Shown: one piece after another, positions 12,801 to 24,800 of the stretch
How the letters are laid out: the number at the start of each line of letters is the position of its first letter
How positions within the stretch are numbered: the stretch's first letter is position 1
The notes under the pieces: model-generated
Databases searched by the model: none
The model's input: the letters and a program-made list of their open reading frames with translations, nothing else
Told to the model about the DNA's origin: nothing
Translations under genes and position numbers: made by a program
Assembly: GCA_946894095.1 (NCBI GenBank)
Contig: OX335655.1
Span: 310,001 to 374,000 of the forward strand
Length of the DNA: 64,000 nt
Reading direction: 5' to 3'
From: Incurvaria masculella
Taxonomy: Eukaryota > Arthropoda > Insecta > Lepidoptera > Incurvariidae

Positions 12801-15800
12801 GACTGTTTGAAGAAATGAATAACCTCTCGGAATTTTCCAGAGTTGGGTTTTCCGAGGGCTTCGTGAAATCTGTAAAACAAGTTGAGTCTATCGGTGCATA
12901 AAATTCTCATAACATTGGCTCAATATTTCATTTCTCGTACACTCTATCAAAACATGAAATTGATCCTCCGGTCCGTCACATGCAGTACAGTTGGGAGAAT
13001 CAATTTTTTTCATTAAATGACTGAGACTATTTAACGGGAAATGGCCAGATCTTAATCTCAATCCAATTTTTATTTCTTCTCTAGTAAGATCTTTGTAAAC
13101 AAAGCAAGGAATTTTAGGTGGTTCAGTCTGCAAGGTCTTATACCAAATACCCTTTTCCACCGACCTTTTATCAAAGTATTCTTTTAATTTTTTGATACAT
13201 TTATCTTTTATCTGTGGTAAAATGTCCTTAAAAAAAGGTATGCATTTAAAAGGTTGTGTATCTGATGGTAAAGCCCTTTTAGCTAAAAGATCAGCTTTTT
13301 CGTTACCTTCCAAACCAACGTGGGATGGTATCCACTGAATAATTATGTTTTTTCCTTGGGCCATCAGCTTCATTATGTCTTTTAAGATCCCATACGCTAT
13401 CGGTCTTCCACGAGCCCCTAAGGTACAGCCCACAATATGGTGAAGGGTACTTTTCGAGTCAGTTAATACAATAAAATTTTGCGCTGTTAAACTAGAATTA
13501 GTGAATTTTGTTGACTAATATAAGTTATCGTCTAGGTATCACTGTTGGTAAGAGTGGCGGACATGCAATCCGAGAGTTGCAGTCCAAATTCCGTTTCAGC
13601 GGAATGTCCGGACCAACCATTTTTCCACTTTACGCTGCACACCAGAGACACGTTAATATTGCCGCAAGGGTGGCCTTCATCATACTAGACTGAAACGAAA
13701 CGACATCTGGAGTCTGAATAATAGATTCTCCTAAGCCAAAAAGAGAGTCCGTTAGATCATTTCAATAAGAAGAAACTCTCGGATACGACAACCAAAACAG
13801 ATTAACATCAACATCAAGTGGCTTATTGTTTTCTAAACACATTGCCATGAAGCAGATACAACACAAAAAAAAATCTTGCCGCAATAGCTGCGCCTTATGA
13901 ATGAATTATACTTATCTACGAAGCTCGGTGCAGGAGGGCGAGCACGGCCTGACGGACGCAACGCCGGAGTCGCGGGCGAGGTGCATGCTGGTGCAGCAGC
14001 GGCTACAGGTGTGCGAGGCACTCGCCGCGCACCGCCTGCGGCGCTGGAGCCCGGGGAGCGAGCGCGACCTGCCCGCGCTGCTCGCGCTGCACGCCCAGCT
14101 GCTGCAGCACGCCAAGGCAGGTCCCCCCCGCTCTTGGGAACTCGTAGCTCCAAGTGGAGTCAGGGCCGCGCGCACACGCTCGCACGTCGTCAATCAGTCG
14201 TTTAGGAATTTGACTTGACTACCGGCTCTGTACCCGAAGTCTCAGTTGTCACCTAAATTGGCGTTACGGCAAACCGATCGACTGGCGTTTTCAAATGTAT
14301 GGACAAATTGAAGAGCGCGCGCAGTGGGCGTTAAGCGAACTAACATTTGCGAGTCCGAGCTTGATTTGACAGCTTACGATGCTTCCGTCGTGGGAGGCGA
14401 AACATGTCGGCCAAGCACGGTATTCAAAACAGCTTACTCAACGTTGCCGTAAATACGTCGACGTTGCCGTTTACGTCCACTTCGCGTTTTCATACAAATC
14501 GGAAGTCCGCGTTTGACTTTGACAGCTTGAAGAAGTAAAACCACAGAATATCTAGTAAAAACTTGTATGGAGTTTGACGTTTTTACGGAATTTCGAAGTT
14601 ACGTGAACGCCAATTTAGGTGAGAACTGAGACTACCGGCTCTGATCACATTATTCCAAAATGGTACGATATCTCTCTTTGAAATTTAATTAAATATTGAC
14701 TTGTCCTTTAGACACCATCGAAGCTTACTAAAAAAGGCAACAAGGCTATGAACGACACCGGCAAGGAGACTCAGAAGTCTCAAAAGACCCCGCGGCGCGG
14801 CGCCGACAAGGAGGAGGCACCGGTGAAGCTGTCCGGGCTCGCCAGAGCCCGGGCCGCCCCGTTCAAGCCGCTGCCGTGCCTATGGGACCTCGGCGTCTGC
14901 TGCCGGGCCTTGGAGCTCCTGTACAGGTGAGGGAGCTTTGTTCTAACGCTCGGAGGGGAAAAAGCTGCAGTCAGGGCGCGGCCAAGACAAGGCTCACCTA
15001 TAAAGTTCTGACGTTTGAACCCATATGAAATGATTTATTGAGAAACATCCAAACATTCCCATTTAGAGCTACATAAACATTTGGTGGCAAAGTATCAAAA
15101 AAAAATTAAAAGCATGTGCCACTAGAACCATACTATACTGGCACTGCTACATTGAAATGGATAAACCAACACAGGTGGGATTAACCCTACCAACTAATAA
15201 GTTAGTAACGAAGGGGAGTTTTACGTGGAATCCAACCCACAGCCAGCCTCAACATCTAAAACGGTAATCCAACCCGAACATGACTGCGCCCAGGGATGCT
15301 ATACTTTGATGAAACACACATATAAATTGGGTGGGTGGTTCGCATGTTATAAAGTAATTATAAATAAAAGTTTGAATTGTAAACAATTTGGCTTTCGTAT
15401 GTCTACCAGTGATGATATAGCTGCCATGGTAAAATCAGTCATGACTGCATGGGATTCATTCAAATATAAATATGGTATGTTCTGCAATCTTTCCAGATTT
15501 TTTGACTGTGTCAATCAAGACATAGTAATTATCAAATTAGTGCATTATGGTTTTAGGGGAAGGGAATTAGGGAAGGTTCTGGTGGCGCATGCTTTTACAT
15601 TTTTTTTTAAACATTGCCATCAAATGTTTATGAAACTCTAAATGGGAATAAATCATGCCATTTCAGCTCAAACGATTTTGATTAAACTTGGTAGATGGGT
15701 TACATTAACCTCAGCTAATTTCATTTAATTTTCATTTGATTTATTTAAACTTTTTTGGTAGTCAAACTACACTATGTTACATCAAAAACCGAATGATCCG

Positions 15801-18800
15801 CAGATTCTATCAACTCTGTAAAGAAGAATCCGCAAAGAAACTTTACAAAGTCTTGCGTCCACAGCAATGAAAGATACTTAGATCTAAATGCTTTTTTTTT
15901 TTTTATCTAGTTGTTTATTTGGGACTTAAGCCGTCACCGACTATGCCAGCCCCATAGTGACTTTATAAGTATAATAATTACTTCAAGCTATCAGCTACTC
16001 CTTAGAGCCAATGACAGCTTGAAAAAATATACAACTTCTCTGAACTCGTTTGACCAGGGCTTTCCCAATGATTCGTGTATCTTAAAAAATAAATTCATTC
16101 TATCCGTAGACAATATTTTTTCAAGACCCAGTCGAAGCCTCTCGTTCAGAACACACTCCACAAATAGGTGAAATTGATCTTCTGGCTTGTCACAGGCAGA
16201 ACAATTTGGAGAGTCCAGTTTCTTCATCATATGTCCCATTCTATTTAGAGGAGTGTGTCCTGATCTGAGTCTTAAGCCAATAGTAATGATTTCTCTAGGC
16301 AGATGGACACTGCTAAACCAAGGGATACAGAGTGGTTCAGATACAATCGTTTTGTACCAAATTCCCCTCTCCACAGACCTCCTGTCAAAGTGTTCTTTCC
16401 ACATTTGTCTACATATTCCTTTGGCTTTCGGCAGAACGTCAGTGAAGAAAGGCTTGGTGGTGTAGATTACATTTGAGCACGTAGCTCTTTTTGCTAACTC
16501 GTCGGCTTTTTCATTGCCTTCTATGCCTACATGGGATGGAATCCATTGAAATTTAACATTTTTTTCCGATTGATATCAGTTCCATAAATATTTTTAAGAT
16601 TGTGTAAGCAATAGGCCTTCCCCGAGTCCCCTTCGTACAATAAACCAAGTGTTGAAGTGCACTTTTAGAGTCGGTCAAAATGATATTTTTTGCATTTAGA
16701 GATAAGCTGTACGAAAGGGCTTCGGAAATTGCTATGAGTTCGGCCGCCATTATTGGTACTTGTCCATCTATCTTTAGTTCCAATCAAATGCCAGAATTGG
16801 GATCCCACCACGAAGATCCTATACCATTTACATCAATAGATCCATCAGTATATAACTTGTAGTACTTTTTGTAACATGTTTCAATTATAATCTTGGTCTT
16901 ATTTTTTAATACAGTGGTGCTAAATTCCTTTTTTGACTTATTAATAAATTCTAAATTAAAATTCACACATTTTCTAATTGGAATTCTGGTTACCCATGTT
17001 TCTTGGTCACATTGGTAGGACAGGACTGTTTTCTATGTCAATATTCTTCAATTTAGCAAAGCTTGACGCCAGTATCGGAAAGTTATGGTTATTCCAATAC
17101 TGAGAATCTAGAGTCGACGCTAACTTTTCCAATAACTTATTTAGAGGGCTGTTCGTACACGCTTTATTCTTGAGTAAATACTTCATTGCCAAATAACTGC
17201 ATCTTACATGTAGTGGTTGGACGCACAAATCACTCTCCATCACATGAATTGGAGTACTTTTAACATAACCGCCAACTATTCGTAAGGCTCTGTTTTGTAG
17301 GACAGATAATTTCCTGAGGTTTGACTGCGCACAGTTTCCATACAGAAAGCATCCATAGTCAAGACGGCTACGTATAAGAGCTATATATAATCTTCTTAAA
17401 TGTGTTTGATGTATTCCCCACGAAGACCCAGCTAGTACTTTAAGAATATCCAAATATTTTCCTGTTCTTAAAATGTTTTCTTTTACATTATTTTTCCAAT
17501 TTAAACTTTGATCTAACCATAATCCTAAAGCTCTAATACAGGTGTTCCGTGCCAAATCGTTTCCATTAACAGTGATTTTAATTGGTTTTCTCCGGATTCC
17601 CCTTGCAAAAACGCAAAATTCAGTTTTTGTTTCAGACAGTCGTAGTCCTATTTTATTTAACAAACATGACATGGTATTAAGAGCCTGTTCTATACATTCG
17701 GCTGCAAATTGTAAATTTTGAGAGGTGATAAAAAATATAAAATCGTCGGCATATTGAACTATACCTACATCGACAATATGTTTGCAAATACAGATGGTAA
17801 CAATATTAAATAGGATCGGGGACATAGGGTCCCCTTGGGCAAGGCCATTGTGACATTTTCTTTTAAAACAAATATCTTCAGACTCAATTTGAAGATATCG
17901 AACACTTAAAAAATTCCAAATATATTGGCATATCAGTTTTCCAAACTTAAATTCATTCAAGCGAGTAATCAAAGAATTTACATTAACATTATTATAAGCA
18001 TTGTCGATATCAACAAAACAGGCTAGAGTGGGTTCATTTTTGACTTGTCCTAGATTAATAGTGGTCACTATTCGAGAGAGATTATCTAGACAAGATTGTC
18101 CTCGTCGAAAGCCATGTGTGGAATTACTTAATAATTTATTGTGTTCTGCAAACCATTCTAACCTTTTTGCAATCATCGCATTGAATATTTTGCAGGGACA
18201 TGACATAAGAGAGATCGGGCGAAAGGATGATGTCAGAGCTGGGTCTCTACCAGGTTTAGGAATCGCAATCACTTTTATGTTCCTCCATTGCAAGGGCACA
18301 ATTCCAGTAGAAAAAATGAGATTAAATAATCGGAGTAATACAACCTTACCAGATGGCGGCATGTTTCTGAGCATTGAATAAGTAATACCATCGATGCCCG
18401 GGGCCGTGTCCTTTGACTTCAGAACACTCTCCAACTCGTCTTCTGTAAATGCGGCGTCCAGTAGGCTGTGTCCAAAATGTACAAAAGATATTGGTGATTC
18501 TTCAGCAGTATCGGGGGCCAGGCTGCAGCGGAGTTCTTCGGCTCGCTTGTCTTCGATGTTCGTGCTGTTTTGACGGATGCCCTTCATCCACCTCATCTTG
18601 CGCCACATATCGGCTGCAGATGTTTGACTATTTATATTGTCGCAGAAATCATTCCAACCCTTATCTCTGGCTTTTCGTGTTTCTTTTCTCGCATTATTAA
18701 TCCTATTATGCAAAAAATTGTAAGCTTGCGGAGTGCCAGTTCTCCTAAATTGTGAGAGGGCTAATCTTCTTTCGGCGATGGCTTTACTAATGGTAATGTT

Positions 18801-21800
18801 CCACCATGGTTTGGGGTGAAATGTCTCTTGTGAATTAGGGTTAATATGGATCCATGGGATACATTCTTCCGCGGCTGTGTCAAGATTTTTTACGAACCAT
18901 TCATAAGCCTTTTGAAGATTTTCTGGGCGATTGGAGGCGCCAAAACTTAAATTTAATTTTTCTCCATATTTATGCCAATCAGCTAACTTCATATTCCTTT
19001 TTTTCTCTCTGACCATGATGTTGTCTATCCCGAAACGAATTTGAATAATAATGTGATCACTGCCTAAATTTTCTTGAGTCGTTTTCCAACTGCTGATTAG
19101 GGATATATCTGGAGTACAAAATGTTATATCTGGGGAAGTTTCCTGGAGCATATTACTTCTTAATTTGACTCTGGTATGGCTGCCATCATTCAGTGCAATG
19201 AGATTATTGTCCATACATGCGTTGAATATGTCTTCCCCTCTTGTGTCTATTTTGCACGACCAGTGAGTGTGATGTCCATTAAAATCTCCTCCGATGACAG
19301 TGCTTTGGTCAAATTGAGAAAATAAGTGATTCCAATCTTCCTGTGTGGTGTGTAGTGATGGAGAGCAGTAAACGGCTAATATATTGCGTATCGGAGAGCA
19401 GTTCAACAACTCTACGCCTATAACTTCGATGCTTGGGTTCTGATTGCATATTGGCAGATTCCTTAGCTTGATAGACTTGTGAGTTAAGATGCAGACTCCT
19501 CCGTAACCATCTTCCCTATCACGCCTGGTAATATTGTATCCACTTACTTTTATCTGTGTTTTCTCATTAAGCCAGGATTCCGATATTAGACACACATGTA
19601 CTTTAAATTGATATAACACACTTTCCAGATCAAGTTTCTTTGGCATTAAGCTTCGGGCGTTCCATTGAATTAAATTAATATTTTTACAAGCCATTACTTT
19701 AAGAATATTCCAAGAGAGCTTTCCAAAATAAGCTTTTTAAGAAAGGTTATAATCTCACTCATAATAAATTGTGCCATTTTGGTGATTTTGTCCCCCCAGC
19801 TCTGTCCGTCACTTCCTGCAATATCTTTTAGGCCATCAAATATTTCTCGCAGTGCACTTGGGCTTTCTTCTTCCGTGTCACGTGAGGTATAGACTGGTAT
19901 CGTTTTCTCTCTGGGTTCGTTGCTGGTTGTCGGTATATTTTGCGCTTGTACACGTTGTGGGCTTTGGGATTTCCGTACAAAGTCACAACGTCGGGGTCTT
20001 GCTGGTGAAGCTAAGGTCTCGTGAGGGTGGCTCGACGACGCAGTCTTCCACAAGACATCTTCTTTTGGCCTCTCTGAGGCGCATGCAGCGGCATACGACC
20101 TCGACAGAGAGGCAAAAGGAATGCTTGCAGGTTGAGCGGGCGGCTGTCTGTCTGGTACAACTTCTGAACTTGTCGTTGCTAATTATGGTGTTCTCTGTTT
20201 GCCATACATTTGTAATGCCATTTTATATGTCACATTGTTTTGTGACATAATGTGACGAAGCTGCTTCTCTTTTAAGAATATGGGGCATATTTTGTCAAGT
20301 GCCATATGTTCGCCCTTGCAGTTGACACATTTGAACACGGTAGTAACACAATTTTCGTGTTTTCCGCCACATTTTGGACACGTCTTTGTGTTGGATGGAC
20401 ATACTTTCACCGTATGGCCAAAATGCCAGCAGCCTGAACACTGCGTCACCGAGAACACGAAAGGCTCTACGCTACACCTAATTCCGTACACAAGCATGTA
20501 CGGAGGCAAGCGCGGCCCCCGGAAACACACCCTCACTGCTTCGGATTTGGTCCACTTACCAGGTTCTGTTCTCATATTCAGTCTTTTCACAGAAACAATT
20601 TCCCCCTGATCACATTTGAAAATATCCAATAGGTCTTTATCTTCAATTTCCATGTCGATATTCCTTACGGTACCATAGGAGTTCTGCACCTCGGTAGTTC
20701 GGGAACATGAAATACCTTGTTTCACCAACTCTTCAGAATCAAGTATCTTCCGGACACCCTCCTGCGTTTCAAAATAAGCAATGGCTTTCGACTGTGTTAA
20801 ATACTTTATTTTAACAATACCCGGAATATTTTGTAGCAGTCTAGCCAATCCAATCTGTTTAGGAAGTTTGCTTTTACTTATTAAATAAACTTCAAGGTTA
20901 CCTTGGGGCGCTTCCTTAGAGTTCATCCGGTTCACTCTCTTGGGTTTATTGTGTCTCACCAACTCGAAATCGTCATCATCTTCATCCTCAAAGTCTGGTC
21001 GGGTCCTCTTCTCGCGCGTCTCAGAGATGATTGCCATATCTTCCTACTCCAGCTGTGCCGTGACCACATTTTCGGCTGGAACGTCCACCAACTCTTCCAC
21101 ATCCACCAGATCCCCAGCATCCGAGCTGGACTCTCCACCAGTATCACCGCAATCCACTCTTTCGCTCATACTTGAATGAGGGTAGTCGGCCATTTCACTC
21201 ACTACACATTAGGGAATATATCACTAGCTGTACTCACTCCCTAACTTTGCCCACACCCCCACAGGCACAAACAGTGGTAGGGAACACAAGCAACCACAAA
21301 TTAATTGGTTATTATACTTTATAGTAAAAATATTCCAAAAACACTGGGGAGCGAAAATTTTGCAGTCGTTTTGCTAGAACTACCCACAGCGAAAAAAAAA
21401 AAAAGATCTAAATGCTACTGCCAAACATTTTTTGGTAGAACAGTTTGAGGCAAAGAACAAGAAAAAAAGAGTCACCCTCAGTGCAAATGGATAAAAAATA
21501 GAACTTACTGAACTAACAATAATACAATTATGAAGGAACGATGCCGATATGGAGAGAGAGAGCGGAGATTTATCTCGGTCAAAGCCAACATGCTGGCCCG
21601 TAGTTTGCGTTGTGCTCGTTAGACGTAAAAGTGACATTGTTTTAAATCGTCTGTCAATCGCTGTATACCGGTCGTCTTTGGACAAATTATACAGCGCATG
21701 CATATAACACACTACGAGCACTGTTGCGTCTGCCTCCCTGGTGCAGCGGCTAAGGTATGTTTGCGGAGCACAGAGTCGACGACTTCTAGGCGCTACATCG

Positions 21801-24800
21801 TAAGATAATTGGGAGTTTCAGTGCAAGGATACTAACATCACGAAATTTCTAGTCGCCGGTGTAGCCACAGATAGGACTTGTACTTTTTATATTTTCTGGA
21901 GCCATAAAATGTCTTCTGGAAACACTTGATGCACCTGCTGAATGTTTGTAGCGTATAACTTTATTTTACTGTAATTTATATGGATCCTAAGTCTGAAATA
22001 AGGAATTTATTATTATTATTATAATAATATGTATAGTCTTACAAGTATACTCTGGTGTAAAAGCCATCGTCAACTTAACAACCTATGTCGGGTGTATAAA
22101 TCCCTCGTCAAGTTTGATAGTACAGTAGAAATGAAGGCGTGTCTCGGCCGCAGCGAGGAGGTGTCGTGGAGCAGCGCGGAGCAGCGCGCGGCGGTGCGCG
22201 CGCGGCGCGACGTGCACCAGTTCGCGCTGGGCGCGCTGCGCGCGGCGCTGGCGGCGCACGCGCCCGGGCAGCGCGCGCCGCTCGCCGCCGCCTGCGCGCG
22301 AGCCGCCGCCGTCCTCTACGCGCGCTGCCTCGCCAGGTGACCACTCCACCCACTAGCGCTCGGTTCCAACGAGGGTGCTCCGAAATTTTTGAGCGACAGG
22401 CATAGATCAAGTCAAGCAAGTATATAGAAAAAAAAAATCATTACCTGGAGCTGTAGAAAGAAAAACGTTGCAGGATTCATTGAATGAATAGGTTGAAATA
22501 GTATATTGTTTATTGTCATGTAGTATATGTATATGGGCGTGCACATAGAAGTGTGTCCAATGATGCCACTTCTCCGCGCCCACTCCATACTCCATAACAT
22601 GATTTAAAGAAGCACACGACAACGCCGCAAGCGTGCTTGTTGCGTCTCTGAATAACCTAGTTTATTTAAATTTTTTAAATCAACTGGAACTGAACATAAA
22701 AAAGATGGTTGTGGTGGGCACAGCGGCGTAAAAACTAGATGGCGTTGCTTTATTTTTGTTGTTGAAAACACCAAGAACATACCTCTAGTTTTACTACTAG
22801 ATGGCGCTGTCAAATCAATAATTTGGTAAAGATCTAAAACTTGGTTATGTGATCTTTTGAAGTTCACATCAGCTTCCTAGCCTGCAGTTTTGTCAACTCC
22901 ATGATGGAACATCTTACATGGTGTAGCGGAAACAGTGGACTGTATAGATGTGGGCAGACTCACCAGCTCTCCCCAGCCGCACCCTCAGGAATCTAGCGCT
23001 CCCAGCAGGACACCACCAGACCCTTGCATGACGGGATGAAGCTAGTGCTGCGTCGATGTGGAGAACTCCATAGGCGTTAGTTCACTTTTCACCAAAGAGC
23101 TGACCATGCTTGTGCTTGTTTCTTTTAATTATGGCAGGGATAGAAAATATTGATAGTTTGCGAGTAGCGGAGCGTTGCGAGAAGACATGCGCTTGCAGAA
23201 TACATGGGAAAAGCACTGACCGTTTGTTCGCGTTCGAATCCATTGAATGCAAATAGATTGAGACTGTAAGATCTGCCCACATTCCACGAAAGATAACTTA
23301 ATTTTGACCAAACGACCTCACACAAGAACCTTTTGACAGGATGAAATACCGGAAGAAGTTACGGCGTATGTAAATGTCCCTTAGGTTCCAAGACATGTGC
23401 GATTTCCACGAGCCGACCGCGCTGGCGAGCGTGGATGCGTTCCGCGAGTGCGTGGCGACCGTGGCCGCGCCGCAGCGCCGGCTCGACACGCTCGCCTTCC
23501 TGCGGCAAGTCAGTGAGTGCCCGCTACAACATTTTCCATCGCAACGAATTTGCTGTGTTATACATTTCTATTTGTTCCCGATATTAAGAATCAGGTCGCC
23601 TTCATCAGTGATGCATCTGTAATGGGGTATGTGGAAACGTCCATCCTGTCCCCCTTCCCCCACTTTTTTCCCCTTCCAGTATCTTACACTTCAACCCAAC
23701 TTTCACTTTTTCCCCCTCCCCCAGGGGGCTACCATTATCTCACCGCCACCTGCCTTCGCTTCGAAAGTGTACCTTTACTACATTGAATGTTTTCAATATC
23801 TGAGAATTCTGTCATTATATTCTCATTCTCAGACTACAGGGACCCTCAGATATCCACTCCGTTCATGGACCCTCCGTTATGCAGCTCCATGGTAAAGACG
23901 GGTAAGAACAGAGAGAGAGAGAGAGACAGACCCTACATCGAGTTGTAACCGAGCTTCGGAAAACCAACCAAAAATTTATGCATCATCCTGCACCATGAAA
24001 ACTCAAAATCGCACACCGCTCGGAAAACAGTTGAGTATTTGGAGCAGCAAAATGCAAACATTCTGGACCACTCTCCCGATATTCATGACTTAGCCCTAAA
24101 GGTTGTTTTCCTTTTCCCAAAATACAGAAAAATCTTCTTGATCAACAAAGGTTCTAGTTAGCAGCATTCAAAATATACAATTCGGCTATTTTTAGAACCC
24201 CTACTTTGGAGTGGATTCAATGTTTCAAGAACTGGTTTGAGTGTATGTAAAAGTGCATAAAATAACATGGGGAAGTCTTTCAATAACAATACACATTTTA
24301 TAAAGTTCCAGTTGTTTATTGTTTTCTCAAACTAAAAAACTTAACAAACATGCCACAAATACGTCTAGTGCGCTAGTAGGCAGGCCCACTTTAATGTAGT
24401 ATTAGCTGTATAAAGCTTTTAGTTTCACATCAAAACTTATTAGCCCATCTACGCTCTAGCAGTACACAAGCATTCTCGTACACTCTCCCTACCAATATGC
24501 TGTGAGGAATAATGAATAAACAAAATATTAGCATGTTAGTGTGCACGTCAGAATGGTGTGAACGTGTGTAGCCAGTGAGAGTGAAGGCAGCACGGCCGAC
24601 TGCCTGGCGGCTATATTGCGGTGCGTCCTCAACGGCCTGCAGCAGCTGGACTCGGAGCAGGCTGCCGAGGCCGAGCCGACGGAGCAAGACGCCATGTCGC
24701 GCCGCCTCGTCGTCGCCCTCGTGCAGCTCGCGTCGTTAGCCATAGACAAGCTGCCGCCCGATACCAGCGAGTCGCTCGACACTGTGAGTAGAGTGAATGT

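Larger units (their letters stand above)
15893..21403 (-). mobile_element. nearly full-length I-group LINE
   Basis: Flanked by a perfect 13-bp duplication AGATCTAAATGCT at 15880-15892 and 21404-21416. In element order: 5' region (about 21403-21038), ORF1 with gag-like and CCHC domains (21037-19694), ORF2 with endonuclease, reverse transcriptase and RNase H (19694-15991), and a short 3' region ending in an A run (T run on + at 15892-15904). ORF1, APE, RT and RNase H in this order define the I group. Inactivating changes are few, so the insertion is fairly recent. It sits antisense inside intron 12 of FANCI. Confidence 0.9.
14927..22153. other. FANCI intron 12 (7.2 kb), host of the long LINE
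   Basis: Holds a reversed SINE fragment, a flanking repeat, the I-group LINE and a tRNA-like SINE, each listed separately. 14940-15160, 15310-15640 and 21450-21720 show no recognisable gene. A frame at 15225-15641 is open, and its part MSTSDDIAAMVKSVMTAWDS FKYKYGMFCNLSRFFDCVNQ recalls the RT motif F.D...AFD.V of a jockey-like LINE, so a small RT scrap is likely there. Confidence 0.6.

Noticed and set aside
21729..21780. A tRNA gene at the SINE head
   Set aside because: No full cloverleaf or clear B box could be folded; the sequence continues into a repeat tail.
22083..22419. Arg/Ala-rich open frames on the - strand over exon 13
   Set aside because: Created by the extreme GC content of the exon; sense frame fits FANCI with correct splice phase.
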